Positions 1 through 7,555 of a DNA stretch of 12,619 nucleotides are shown piece after piece. The DNA is from an uncultured Leucothrix sp. (GTDB taxonomy: Bacteria; Pseudomonadota; Gammaproteobacteria; Thiotrichales; Thiotrichaceae), in NCBI GenBank assembly GCA_937923375.1, contig CALAJG010000277.1, positions 1-12,619 on the forward strand, written 5' to 3'. Each line of letters opens with the position of its first letter. Within the stretch, counting starts at the first letter, position 1. The translations under genes and the position numbers were made by a program. Under the pieces are notes generated by a model. That model had not been told where the DNA came from. It did no database searches and was given only the letters and a program-made list of their open reading frames with translations.

Positions 1-1
1 C

Positions 2-568
2 AGCGAGCTGATCGTTTCAGCCCAGCACGATCTACGCGATGATGTCGAGGCAGGGCGCTTTTCAGATGAACTCTTCTTTAGGCTCAATGTGGTACCGCTG
101 GTCATTCCGCCGCTGCGTGAGCATCCGGAAGATGTTCCTGAGTTACTAAACTTTTATGTGGATCGTTTGATCGCACTCGATGGATTGCCCTATCGGCACT
201 TCTCTGTTGCTTCACAGAACTTTCTACGTAATTATCGTTGGTTAGGCAATATTCGTGAGCTAAGAAATTTAGTTCAGAGGCTGCTGATCTTAGGAACAGA
301 TACTGAAATCACCCAGGAAGAAGTTGAAGAGATGCTGGGTCGAAGTATTCCTATCTTTAGTCAGGGAGTAGAGCAACTTCCCGTTAGCCTGTTTGAAATG
401 CCATTGCGTCAGGCGCGCGAGCAGTTTGAGCACGACTATCTGAGTTATCAGTTGGAACAGTGCGGTGGAAATGTGAGTCAGTTAGCAGAAAGAGTACAGA
501 TGGAAAGAACGCACTTGTACCGTAAAATGCGTTCACTGAATATTGATCCAAAGCAGTTCAACAAATAA
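2..568 (+). CDS. ntrX: NtrX-like sigma-54-dependent response regulator, C-terminal part (5' end outside window)
   Basis: Only the last 188 residues are present; the reading frame is open from base 2, so the gene starts upstream of the window. The visible part begins late in the AAA+ domain that contacts sigma-54 RNA polymerase: the segment GRFSDELFFRLNVVPL matches the conserved GRF-x-DLYYRLNV region, and WLGNIRELRNL matches the WPGNVRELxN sensor-II motif. A Fis-type helix-turn-helix follows near the C-terminus (GGNVSQLAERVQMERTHLYRKM). The 'MERxxLxRKM' recognition helix is typical of NtrX rather than NtrC. The receiver domain, Walker A and GAFTGA loop are not visible. The stop codon lies 3 nt before trkA. 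NtrX is usually paired with the membrane kinase NtrY, and ntrYX next to trkA is a known arrangement in Proteobacteria. Another AtoC/NtrC-family activator is the alternative. Confidence 0.85.
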   Translation, partial: SELIVSAQHDLRDDVEAGRFSDELFFRLNVVPLVIPPLREHPEDVPELLNFYVDRLIALDGLPYRHFSVASQNFLRNYRWLGNIRELRNLVQRLLILGTDTEITQEEVEEMLGRSIPIFSQGVEQLPVSLFEMPLRQAREQFEHDYLSYQLEQCGGNVSQLAERVQMERTHLYRKMRSLNIDPKQFNK

Positions 569-571
569 CCA

Positions 572-1948
572 ATGAATATTGTCATTATTGGTGCTGGTCA
601 AGTCGGAAGCTCGCTGGCAAATAGTCTGGCGACTGAAGATAACGATGTTGTCATCATCGATAATGATCCTGAACGACTGAGGCATTTACGGGAAAAGTTA
701 GATATCGATACGTATCAGGGTAACGCTTCGCACCCGGATGTATTGGAAAACGCTAATGTCATGAATGCTGATATGTTGATTGCGGTGACCGCTAGCGACG
801 AGGTCAATATGATTGCCTGCCAGGTCGCCTACCAGCTGTTTCGCACACCGACCAAGATTGCGCGTGTTAGAGCGAGTAGTTATCTTGATCATCAGGAACT
901 TTTTTCTAAAGAGGCTATCCCGGTTGATGTGTTAATCAGTCCTGAGCGGTTGATAACGGAACAGGTGTATCGGTTGATTGCCAACCCTGGTGCCTTGCAA
1001 GTCTTGAGTTTTGCGGATGGTCGGGTTCAGCTGGTTGCGCTCAAAGCCCAGTTTGGTGGAAAACTCATTGACCATCAGATTCGTGATTTTGCCGAGCATA
1101 TGCCCGATGTTGAGGTGAGGGTGATTGCCATTTTCCGGAGCGGTAAAGCCATTTTGCCGGATGGCGACACGACGATAGAGGTAGACGATGAGGTCTTTGT
1201 AATTGCTAGTGCTCAGCATATTCGTGTGGTGATGAGCGAGTTAAGTATTGTTGAAAAGCCGTATAAGCGTATCATGATTGCTGGGGGGGGTAACGTTGGC
1301 AGTACCTTGGCCAGCATGCTTGAAAAAGAGCGCTACCAAGTCAAAATAATTGAAAAGAGTTCTAGCGTTGCAGGCGTATTAGCTGAACAGCTGGATAAGG
1401 CGCTGGTGCTCGAAGGCGATGCTGCAGACGAACATCTTTTGCTTGAAGAAGACATTGCAAATATGGATGTCTTCTGTGCGTTGACTAATGATGACGAGGC
1501 CAATATTTTATCTGCAATGCTGGCTAAGCGTTTGGGTGCCCGCAAAGTGATGGCTTTAGTCAATCGCCCGAGTTATGTGGATTTAGTCGAAAGTGGCATT
1601 ATTGACATGGCTATTTCTCCTCAGCAAATTACACTCAGTGGTTTGTTAGCGCATGTTAGACAGGGTGATATTGTATCGGTTCACGCCTTGCGTAAAGGAG
1701 CAGCCGAGGTGCTAGAGGTTGTCGCGCATGGTGACGAGAAAACTTCCCGTGTGGTGGGCAGATCCCTTAAAAAGTTAAAACTGCCCCCGGGTTCAACAAT
1801 TTGTGCAGTTGTGAAAGGCAAGGAAGTCGTGTTACCTGGCAGCGCTGTTGTGATAGAAGAGAATGACCATGTCATCCTGTTTTTATCCGACAAGCGTTAT
1901 ATCCCTGCTATCGAAAAAATGTTTCAGGTTGGCATGGTTTATATCTGA
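572..1948 (+). CDS. trkA: Trk potassium uptake system, peripheral NAD-binding subunit TrkA
   Basis: TrkA is the cytoplasmic gating subunit bound to the TrkH potassium channel and senses nucleotides. The 458 residues match the usual length for the family, which has two RCK units in tandem. The first Rossmann fold starts at residue 3 with IVIIGAGQVGSSLA (GxGxxG), followed by the acidic end of beta-2 in VVIIDNDPERL. The second begins near residue 234 with IMIAGGGNVGSTLA, then VKIIEKS. A TrkA-C domain follows each Rossmann fold (the first containing VEVRVIAIFRSGKAILPDGD). The start codon is 3 nt after the ntrX stop with no clear Shine-Dalgarno sequence, so translational coupling is likely. A run of eight G at 1283-1290 encodes the glycines of the second nucleotide-binding loop. 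No defect is seen. Confidence 0.97.
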   Translation: MNIVIIGAGQVGSSLANSLATEDNDVVIIDNDPERLRHLREKLDIDTYQGNASHPDVLENANVMNADMLIAVTASDEVNMIACQVAYQLFRTPTKIARVRASSYLDHQELFSKEAIPVDVLISPERLITEQVYRLIANPGALQVLSFADGRVQLVALKAQFGGKLIDHQIRDFAEHMPDVEVRVIAIFRSGKAILPDGDTTIEVDDEVFVIASAQHIRVVMSELSIVEKPYKRIMIAGGGNVGSTLASMLEKERYQVKIIEKSSSVAGVLAEQLDKALVLEGDAADEHLLLEEDIANMDVFCALTNDDEANILSAMLAKRLGARKVMALVNRPSYVDLVESGIIDMAISPQQITLSGLLAHVRQGDIVSVHALRKGAAEVLEVVAHGDEKTSRVVGRSLKKLKLPPGSTICAVVKGKEVVLPGSAVVIEENDHVILFLSDKRYIPAIEKMFQVGMVYI

Positions 1949-1951
1949 AAC

Positions 1952-3403
1952 ATGCAATACTCGGTCATTCAAAGGATTCTTGGTCTGCTGCTGATGCTGT
2001 TCAGTTTCACGCAGTTACTACCGATGATTGTGGGTTGGCTTTATAACGATCTCGACTTGTTGCCGTTTCTCAAATCTTTTTTTATGCTGCTAATTGGCGG
2101 AGCAATCATCTGGTTCCCTGTCCGTTCTCATAGTAGTGAGTTGCGGCTCAGAGATGGTTTTTTAGTGGTGATTCTTTTCTGGGCGGTACTTGGTGTGTCC
2201 GGTGCCCTGCCGCTGATTCTTTCCATGCAGTTGCAGCTTAGCGTTACGGATGCTGTTTTTGAATCAATTTCGGCACTGACCACAACCGGCGCCACGGTTA
2301 TTACTAAGCTCGAAGGGTTGCCCTATTCAATTCTGTTTTACCGTCAGCAGCTGCAATGGCTCGGTGGAATGGGCATCATCGTACTGGCTGTTGCGATTTT
2401 ACCTATTCTTGGGGTGGGTGGTAGTCAGCTGTATCGCGCGGAAACACCGGGTCCCATCAAAGACTCAAAGCTGACGCCTCGCATCAAAGAGACAGCCAAG
2501 TTGCTCTGGCTTATCTATTTTGGCTTTACTGTCGTCTGTGCAATCGCGTATAAACTGGCGGGAATGAGCTGGTTCGACGCAGTGGGTCACAGCTTTTCAA
2601 CGGTAGCTATTGGTGGTTTTTCTACTCATGACGAGAGCATCGGGTATTTCAATAATCACGCCATAGAAAGCGTGGCGATTGTGTTCATGCTGCTATCAAG
2701 TGCGAACTTCAGTTTGCATTTTTTGGTATGGAGAAAGAAAGACCCGCGATTATATTTTCAAGATTCGGAGCTGAGGTTTTTTATTTATTGTGTATTGTTG
2801 GTGAGTTCAATTTGTATTTTGTACTTCTCAATTAATAATCTCTTTAGCACGCTGAGCGAAACGGCCTATGTGTCGGTTTTTCAGGCGGTTTCAATGATCA
2901 CTACTACAGGTTATAGCACGGCCGATTATTCCTACTGGCCCGTATTTGTTTCGACACTACTGATCTTTTCCAGCTTCATGGGCGGGTGTGCTGGCTCGAC
3001 GGCAGGAGGCATGAAAGTCGTTCGGGTGCTGTTGCTCTTTAAACAAGGCATGCGAGAAATACTTAAGTTAATTCACCCAAGCGCGCGGATCGCGGTGAAG
3101 TTAAATCGCAAGCCAGTACCGGATCAAGTGATGCAGGCAGTGTGGGGTTTTTTCTCGGTCTACATAGGTGTATTTGTATTATTTATGTTGCTGATGATGG
3201 CAAGTGGCTTAGATCAGGTAACGGCTTTTTCTGCAGTTGCGGCAACGCTAAATAATCTTGGTCCTGGTCTTGGCGATGTTGTTAAAAATTATTCCTCGAT
3301 TAATGATTTTGCGAAATGGGTACTTTGCTTGTCGATGCTTTTGGGACGTTTGGAAATATTCACCTTACTCGTTGTTATGACGCCAGTGTTTTGGCGTCAA
3401 TAA
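1952..3403 (+). CDS. trkH: Trk potassium uptake channel subunit TrkH
   Basis: TrkH is the inner-membrane potassium-translocating subunit, gated by TrkA encoded just upstream. The 483-residue protein is strongly hydrophobic throughout and shows the four pore loops of the SKT superfamily: SALTTTGATV around residue 110, STVAIGGFST around 217, SMITTTGYSTAD around 315, and AATLNNLGPGLG around 430. The glycine of each selectivity-filter segment is retained. The conserved C-terminal GRLEIFTLLV segment is present. The start codon is 3 nt after the trkA stop, consistent with one ntrX-trkA-trkH transcript. The last codons overlap a perfect 8-bp inverted repeat. Length and motifs are normal for TrkH/TrkG, and the operon with trkA supports trkH. 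Confidence 0.96.
   Translation: MQYSVIQRILGLLLMLFSFTQLLPMIVGWLYNDLDLLPFLKSFFMLLIGGAIIWFPVRSHSSELRLRDGFLVVILFWAVLGVSGALPLILSMQLQLSVTDAVFESISALTTTGATVITKLEGLPYSILFYRQQLQWLGGMGIIVLAVAILPILGVGGSQLYRAETPGPIKDSKLTPRIKETAKLLWLIYFGFTVVCAIAYKLAGMSWFDAVGHSFSTVAIGGFSTHDESIGYFNNHAIESVAIVFMLLSSANFSLHFLVWRKKDPRLYFQDSELRFFIYCVLLVSSICILYFSINNLFSTLSETAYVSVFQAVSMITTTGYSTADYSYWPVFVSTLLIFSSFMGGCAGSTAGGMKVVRVLLLFKQGMREILKLIHPSARIAVKLNRKPVPDQVMQAVWGFFSVYIGVFVLFMLLMMASGLDQVTAFSAVAATLNNLGPGLGDVVKNYSSINDFAKWVLCLSMLLGRLEIFTLLVVMTPVFWRQ
3378..3399 (+). terminator. Inverted repeat at the end of trkH, possible transcript 3' end
   Basis: TGACGCCA at 3378-3385 and TGGCGTCA at 3392-3399 are perfectly complementary (8 bp, loop GTGTTT). 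The stem lies in the last codons of trkH and ends just before the TAA stop. It is followed by TAATTT rather than a clean T run, so it is a weak intrinsic terminator at best and may act mainly as a 3'-end stabilising hairpin. Confidence 0.4.
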
Positions 3404-3470
3404 TTTAGCAATACCTGATACCGATTATCTATGTTTAACCCAATTTAGCTTCGTAGTTTGATAATCTTAT

Positions 3471-3476
3471 GGGAGG
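3471..3476 (+). promoter_or_regulatory. Strong Shine-Dalgarno GGGAGG misplaced for the pilin start
   Basis: GGGAGG ends 5 nt before an ATG at 3482 but 21 nt before the ATG at 3498 that gives a perfect prepilin leader. The 3482 ATG opens a 26-codon frame ending with TAG at 3560-3562, out of frame with the pilin gene and overlapping its first 65 nt. An in-frame TAA at 3480-3482 prevents a simple upstream extension of the pilin. The site therefore either serves a short leader peptide coupled to the pilin, or acts at unusual distance. Confidence 0.55.
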
Positions 3477-3497
3477 TATTAATGGGTAACAATAATA

Positions 3498-4058
3498 ATG
3501 AAAATTACATTAAAGCGCCGCAGCTCTGGATTCACTTTGATAGAAGCATTGATTACCATTAGCATTGCTTCTATCTTGGCGAGTATCGCGATTCCGAGCT
3601 TTACTAAAATGATTGAGAGCAATCGAATCTCGTCAGCGTCAAATGACTTTTTAAGTGCGCTCATGTTTGCCCGTAGTGAGGCGGCTAAGCGCAGCATCTC
3701 AGTTAGTATATGTACTAGCAACAACGGATCTAGCTGTAATACCTCATTAAATGACTATGCTGCGGGCTGGATAGTATTCACAGACTGTGGCGATGACGGT
3801 ACTCTTACTCTGGCGGCTACCACCTGTGATTTAGATGGCGATGGAACTAATGACAGCGACTTGCTTTTGAGAGTACAGGAAGAAATTGGTAACGTATCTA
3901 TTACCGCAACGGCAGCAGCGGCTACTGATTCTTTCACGTATCGATTCTCAGGGCGTCCTCCAAGTCCAGTAGGATTCAATATAGGTAAAAGCGCAACAGA
4001 ACCTAAGAAAAAAATTAATGTTGCCAGAACAGGCCGTGTCAAACTGGAAAAGTATTAA
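3498..4058 (+). CDS. FimT/GspH-family type IV prepilin-like protein
   Basis: The 186-residue protein starts with a class III prepilin leader: basic residues, then cleavage expected after Gly11 with Phe12 as +1 and Glu16 as +5 (RRSSGFTLIEAL), followed by a hydrophobic helix to about residue 35. The segment SNDFLSALMFARSEAAKRSI and the later GWIVFTD match the GspH/FimT fold. Four cysteines (72, 80, 97, 110) could form two disulfides. Just after Cys110 is DLDGDGTND, which resembles a calcium-binding loop. The C-terminal ARTGRVKL corresponds to the conserved final strand. It stands alone, convergent to ispH. In Pseudomonas aeruginosa (from memory) the fimT-pilE minor pilin cluster is convergent to ispH, so a type IV pilus minor pilin is favoured over a T2SS GspH. 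The start at 3498 is chosen because it gives the correct leader. Confidence 0.85.
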   Translation: MKITLKRRSSGFTLIEALITISIASILASIAIPSFTKMIESNRISSASNDFLSALMFARSEAAKRSISVSICTSNNGSSCNTSLNDYAAGWIVFTDCGDDGTLTLAATTCDLDGDGTNDSDLLLRVQEEIGNVSITATAAAATDSFTYRFSGRPPSPVGFNIGKSATEPKKKINVARTGRVKLEKY

Positions 4059-4110
4059 GTTCCCCATTCTGTAAGTGCCGGTCGCTTTGTCCTAATGAAG
4101 GCAATATGAG

Positions 4111-5043
4111 TTAACGTAGTTCCTTCGGAAGTACAAACGACACTGTTTCAACTACGCCTTGTGTGTCTGGCAAAATAGTAGCCCCCATTTCATGAAGTCG
4201 TTCCGTTACCTGCTTTACCAAAATTTCAGGAGCGGATGCGCCAGCAGTCAGACCAATATTGTTCTTGCCAATAAGCCACTCTTCATTAATATCCTCAGCA
4301 CCATCGATGAGATACGCTGGAACGCCTTTTTTCTCTGCTATCTCACGCAAGCGATTAGAGTTAGAACTGTTTGGCGACCCGACAACAAAGACGAGGTCAC
4401 ATTGATCGACCAGTTTTTTCAATGCGTCCTGCCGGTTTTGTGTGGCATAGCAAATGTCATCTTTTTTTGGAGACTCTATATTTGGGTATCGCAACTTTAA
4501 GGCATCAATAACGTTATTGGTGTCATCAACAGACAACGTTGTTTGCGTGACAAAGCCAATTTTTTCTGGGTTCTTGATATCCAGCGCGTTGACTTCCTCG
4601 GCCGAGTCAACCCGATAGATGGAACCGCCAAAACTAGTGTCATATTGCCCCATGGTACCTTCAACTTCAGGGTGGCCGCGATGACCGATAAGAATAGTCT
4701 CGCGCGCTTCGCGACTATAGCGCACTACTTCCATGTGCACTTTGGTTACTAATGGGCAGGTCGCATCAAATACTTTCAGGCCGCGTCGCTTAGCTTCATC
4801 TTGCACTTTTTTAGAGACACCGTGCGCACTGAAAATAACGGTGCTATCGTCAGGAACCTCGTCAAGTTCCTTAACAAACACTGCGCCTTTTTCCCGTAGG
4901 TTGTCTACCACAAATTTGTTGTGGACAACCTCATGACGGACGTATATGGGCGCGCCCAACAAATCGATCGCCCGATCAACAATATCGATGGCGCGATCAA
5001 CGCCAGCACAAAATCCACGAGGGTTAGCTAAGTTAACTTGCAT
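4111..5043 (-). CDS. ispH: 4-hydroxy-3-methylbut-2-enyl diphosphate reductase IspH
   Basis: IspH carries out the last step of the MEP isoprenoid pathway, reducing HMBPP to IPP and DMAPP with a cytoplasmic iron-sulfur cluster. The 310 residues match the bacterial enzyme. The three cluster cysteines are present: Cys12 in NPRGFCAGV, Cys96 in DATCPLV and Cys198 in DICYATQNRQ. The substrate-binding residues are also in place: His41 (VVHNKF), His74 (FSAHGVS), His124 and Glu126 (GHRGHPEVEG), and the GSPNSSNSNRL and TAGASAPE loops. The gene is alone on its strand: it is convergent to the pilin gene (52 nt gap) and divergent from purD (121 nt), and lacks the lspA-fkpB neighbours common in gammaproteobacteria. 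No clear Shine-Dalgarno precedes the start; a lone -10-like TACAAT reads on the minus strand at 5077-5072. Confidence 0.98.
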   Translation of the reverse strand: MQVNLANPRGFCAGVDRAIDIVDRAIDLLGAPIYVRHEVVHNKFVVDNLREKGAVFVKELDEVPDDSTVIFSAHGVSKKVQDEAKRRGLKVFDATCPLVTKVHMEVVRYSREARETILIGHRGHPEVEGTMGQYDTSFGGSIYRVDSAEEVNALDIKNPEKIGFVTQTTLSVDDTNNVIDALKLRYPNIESPKKDDICYATQNRQDALKKLVDQCDLVFVVGSPNSSNSNRLREIAEKKGVPAYLIDGAEDINEEWLIGKNNIGLTAGASAPEILVKQVTERLHEMGATILPDTQGVVETVSFVLPKELR

Positions 5044-5098
5044 AATTTAGTGTTGTTAGAGCAAAAAAATAATTGTATCAGTTATTTTCATCTGTGTT

Positions 5099-5126
5099 TT
5101 GATACGGCTACCTCTATCGCTATAAA
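5099..5126 (+). promoter_or_regulatory. Predicted sigma-70 promoter for purD
   Basis: TTGATA at 5099-5104 (5 of 6 to consensus) and TATAAA at 5121-5126 (5 of 6) are 16 bp apart in the ispH-purD divergent region. Transcription would start near 5133, giving a leader of about 30 nt before the purD ATG. No PurR-type operator was recognised. Confidence 0.55.
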
Positions 5127-5164
5127 ATGGTTAAAATGATTCGTTTTTTTGGGAACGTTATCGC

Positions 5165-6451
5165 ATGAAGGTATTGCTGGTAGGAAGTGGCGGGCGTGAG
5201 CACGCATTGGCGTGGAAGGTTGCCCAGTCACCCAGGGTAACCGAGGTGTTTGTTGCGCCCGGAAATGCAGGGACTGCACTAGAGCCAAGAATAGAAAATA
5301 TAGCAATTGCAGCAGATGATATCGAGGCACTATTAGTGTTCGCTCAAAAAGAGTCAGTGCAATTAACGGTTGTGGGGCCTGAGGTGCCACTGGTCGCGGG
5401 AATTGTGGATCGTTTTGGCGAGGCAGGGTTACGCTGCTTTGGTCCGAGTAAGCTTGCGGCACAACTAGAAGGTTCCAAAGCATTCGCCAAAGATTTTCTA
5501 GCCAGACATAACATTCCAACAGCAGCCTATGGGAATTTTACTGAGATAGATGCTGCAATAGCGTACGTTAAATCAGTCAGTGCGCCTGTCGTGGTTAAAG
5601 CAGATGGATTGGCTGCCGGTAAGGGAGTGATTATCGCGCAAACTGAACAGGAAGCCATTGACGCAGTTAAAGATATGCTTGCAGGAAATGCCTTTGGCGA
5701 TGCAGGACATCGTGTGGTTATTGAAGAATTTCTGGAAGGGGAAGAAGCCAGTTTTATTGTAATTGCTGATGGAGAAACAAGCTTACCCATGGCAAGTTCG
5801 CAAGACCATAAAGCAAGGGATAATGGCGATCTTGGGCCTAATACAGGGGGGATGGGTGCTTACTCTCCAGCCCCGGTAGTAACGCCTGAAGTGCATGATT
5901 TGATTATGCAGCAAGTGATTTACCCAACGGTTCTGGGTATGGCTGAAGAGGGTAGTCCGTTTGCCGGATTTCTATATGCGGGCGTGATGGTTTCGCCTCA
6001 AGGTGATATTAAAGTATTGGAATTTAATGTGCGTTTTGGTGATCCTGAAACGCAGCCGATTATGATGCGTCTCAAATCAGATCTGGTTGAGCTGTTGGAG
6101 TGCGCGTTAGATGGCAATCTGGCACAAGCTACTATTGAATGGGACTCAAGAGCGGCTCTCGGCGTTGTGTTGGCTGCGGGTGGATACCCCGGAAGCTATG
6201 AGAAGGGGCATGTTATCAATGGATTGCCGACTGATAGCTGCGAGGATGTTAAAGTGTTTCATGCAGGCACCGCTACGGAAAATTCAGATGTGGTGACTGC
6301 TGGGGGGCGAGTGCTCTGTGTGGTTGGTTTGGGGGATTCGGTTAGTGTCGCTCAGCAGAAAGCTTACGAGCTAACGGATAAAATCAATTGGGAAAATGTT
6401 TATTACCGTAACGATATTGGGTATCGTGCTGTCCAACGAGAGACCGCTTAG
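5165..6451 (+). CDS. purD: Phosphoribosylamine-glycine ligase PurD (GAR synthetase)
   Basis: PurD is the cytoplasmic ATP-grasp ligase that joins glycine to 5-phosphoribosylamine, the second step of de novo purine synthesis. The 428 residues match the single-function bacterial enzyme. The N-terminal fold opens with VLLVGSGGREHALAWK, followed by APGNAGT and VVGPEVPLVAG. The ATP-grasp core shows VVKADGLAAGKGV and the family signature RFGDPETQ within EFNVRFGDPETQPIMMRL; SQDHKARDNGDLGPNTGGMG is also typical. The C-terminal domain has GVVLAAGGYPGSYEKG. The gene is separated from purH, with which it is often paired, and appears to use its own promoter. The ribosome binding site is poor. The stop codon overlaps that of the convergent rhombosortase gene by 4 nt. 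Confidence 0.98.
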   Translation: MKVLLVGSGGREHALAWKVAQSPRVTEVFVAPGNAGTALEPRIENIAIAADDIEALLVFAQKESVQLTVVGPEVPLVAGIVDRFGEAGLRCFGPSKLAAQLEGSKAFAKDFLARHNIPTAAYGNFTEIDAAIAYVKSVSAPVVVKADGLAAGKGVIIAQTEQEAIDAVKDMLAGNAFGDAGHRVVIEEFLEGEEASFIVIADGETSLPMASSQDHKARDNGDLGPNTGGMGAYSPAPVVTPEVHDLIMQQVIYPTVLGMAEEGSPFAGFLYAGVMVSPQGDIKVLEFNVRFGDPETQPIMMRLKSDLVELLECALDGNLAQATIEWDSRAALGVVLAAGGYPGSYEKGHVINGLPTDSCEDVKVFHAGTATENSDVVTAGGRVLCVVGLGDSVSVAQQKAYELTDKINWENVYYRNDIGYRAVQRETA

Positions 6452-7038
6452 TCAATATCTGGTTTGAAGATTAATTTGGTTCTAATGTAATTACTGATGG
6501 CATCTGAGCCAATTAAAACGAGTGCGGCGCAGACGCCATAAACATGTGCCTCGGTAACCACACGTGCTTCGATCAGTTCAGAGTTATCCTGAACAGGACC
6601 AAACCAATGATCAAAGCCAACCTTGCCAATAATGAGTGCCGCTGAGCCAATGCCGACTAAGTAGTCATGACTTTTAAGAGCAGAATACGCCCCAATCAAA
6701 TACAGACCATAAATTGCACCAGAAAGACCTGCGTACCAAAAGATACGCGATTCTAATAGATGAATACAGCAACCCACCGCAAGGATTAGAAAAAATAAAT
6801 TTATGGTAAATGTTTTAAAATTTATAGTCGTATAGAATAGAAATGCAAATAACCAAACACTGCTGATATTAAGAAGATAGTGGGGCCAGTTCGTATGTAC
6901 CAGTTGCGACGTGATAATCCGCCAGACTTCCCCTTGAGAAACAGTTTCCCTAGTATAAATAAACAGTGGTTGCCAGAATTGTAGAGAAAAACTTAACAAG
7001 GAGACCGCTAGTACTGCTATTAGTAGTTTCAGATTCAT
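6448..7038 (-). CDS. rrtA: Rhombosortase-type rhomboid intramembrane serine protease
   Basis: The protein has 196 residues from the ATG at 7038, the usual size for rhombosortases, small rhomboid proteases that cleave GlyGly-CTERM sorting tails in the inner membrane. It is hydrophobic with about six membrane segments. SQLVHTNWPHYLLN (residues 44-57) matches the family HxNWxHxLLN region. The catalytic serine is in AGLSGAIYG (Ser106) and the catalytic histidine in TEAHVYG (His165). The frame stays open upstream: an ATG at 7086 would give 212 residues and one at 7146 would give 232 but would overlap gspG. 7038 is preferred because the hydrophobic helix follows at once (MNLKLLIAVLAVSLLSF), though no Shine-Dalgarno supports any start. 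It is divergent from the T2SS pseudopilin operon, whose secretion pathway handles known rhombosortase substrates. Confidence 0.85.
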   Translation of the reverse strand: MNLKLLIAVLAVSLLSFSLQFWQPLFIYTRETVSQGEVWRIITSQLVHTNWPHYLLNISSVWLFAFLFYTTINFKTFTINLFFLILAVGCCIHLLESRIFWYAGLSGAIYGLYLIGAYSALKSHDYLVGIGSAALIIGKVGFDHWFGPVQDNSELIEARVVTEAHVYGVCAALVLIGSDAISNYIRTKLIFKPDID

Positions 7039-7110
7039 TTGTTTGGTTAAGTGTGGCAACTGTGGCAAAATTATTAAATAAGACATTAAACAATAACAGG
7101 TTTCAAAACT

Positions 7111-7545
7111 ATGCGAACAAGAAATATACGCAGCCTTTCTTCGCAAAAGGGTTTCACTCTGCTAGAGATTATTGTGGTAGTAACCATCATTGCCATCATT
7201 GGGGCGATTGTTGCACCTAATATAATCGATAAATTCTCAGGGGTGCAGGAAGATGCCGCTAGAATTGAAATCAAGAATATTAAAAGTACGCTCGGGTTTT
7301 ATAAATTAGATAATTTTAATTTGCCAAGTACAGAGCAAGGATTAGAAGCATTAGTCAGCAAGCCTAGTGGTTCGCCTGAGCCAAGCAATCGTTGGAAACA
7401 GCAGCTTGATAAGGTACCGGTTGATCCTTGGGGGAATCCTTATCAATACCTCAATCCAGGCACACACGAAGATTTCGATATTTTCTCATTCGGTCCGGAT
7501 GGACGAAAAAGTGATGATGATATTGGTAGTTGGCAGTTGAAGTAG
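7111..7545 (+). CDS. gspG: Type II secretion system major pseudopilin GspG
   Basis: GspG is the main subunit of the periplasmic pseudopilus that pushes folded exoproteins through the outer-membrane secretin. The 144-residue protein has a prepilin leader with cleavage after Gly14 (QKGFTLLEIIVVVTII, Phe15 as +1, Glu19 as +5), a hydrophobic assembly helix, and the GspG-specific C-terminal half: LPSTEQGLEALVSKP, then VPVDPWGNPYQYLNPG, then FSFGPDGRKSDDDIGSW. The aspartates of that last loop correspond to the GspG calcium site. It is the first gene of a gspGHIJ run. The 5' region is short (72 bp to the preferred rrtA start) and shows only weak promoter resemblance (TTGGTT at 7043, CAAAAT at 7066). 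The ribosome binding site is weak. Confidence 0.97.
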   Translation: MRTRNIRSLSSQKGFTLLEIIVVVTIIAIIGAIVAPNIIDKFSGVQEDAARIEIKNIKSTLGFYKLDNFNLPSTEQGLEALVSKPSGSPEPSNRWKQQLDKVPVDPWGNPYQYLNPGTHEDFDIFSFGPDGRKSDDDIGSWQLK

Positions 7546-7555
7546 TCTTCATTCT

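Noticed and set aside
4059..4110. Bidirectional terminator between the pilin gene and ispH
   Set aside because: Only a 3-bp CCT/AGG pairing was seen, with no T run on either strand.
4159..4500. Plus-strand open frame inside ispH
   Set aside because: It lies wholly within the conserved ispH gene on the opposite strand and shows no recognisable domain.
7039..7146. Longer rhombosortase starting at 7146 (232 residues)
   Set aside because: The extra N-terminus is not hydrophobic or rhomboid-like, overlaps gspG and has no ribosome site; 196 residues fits the family.
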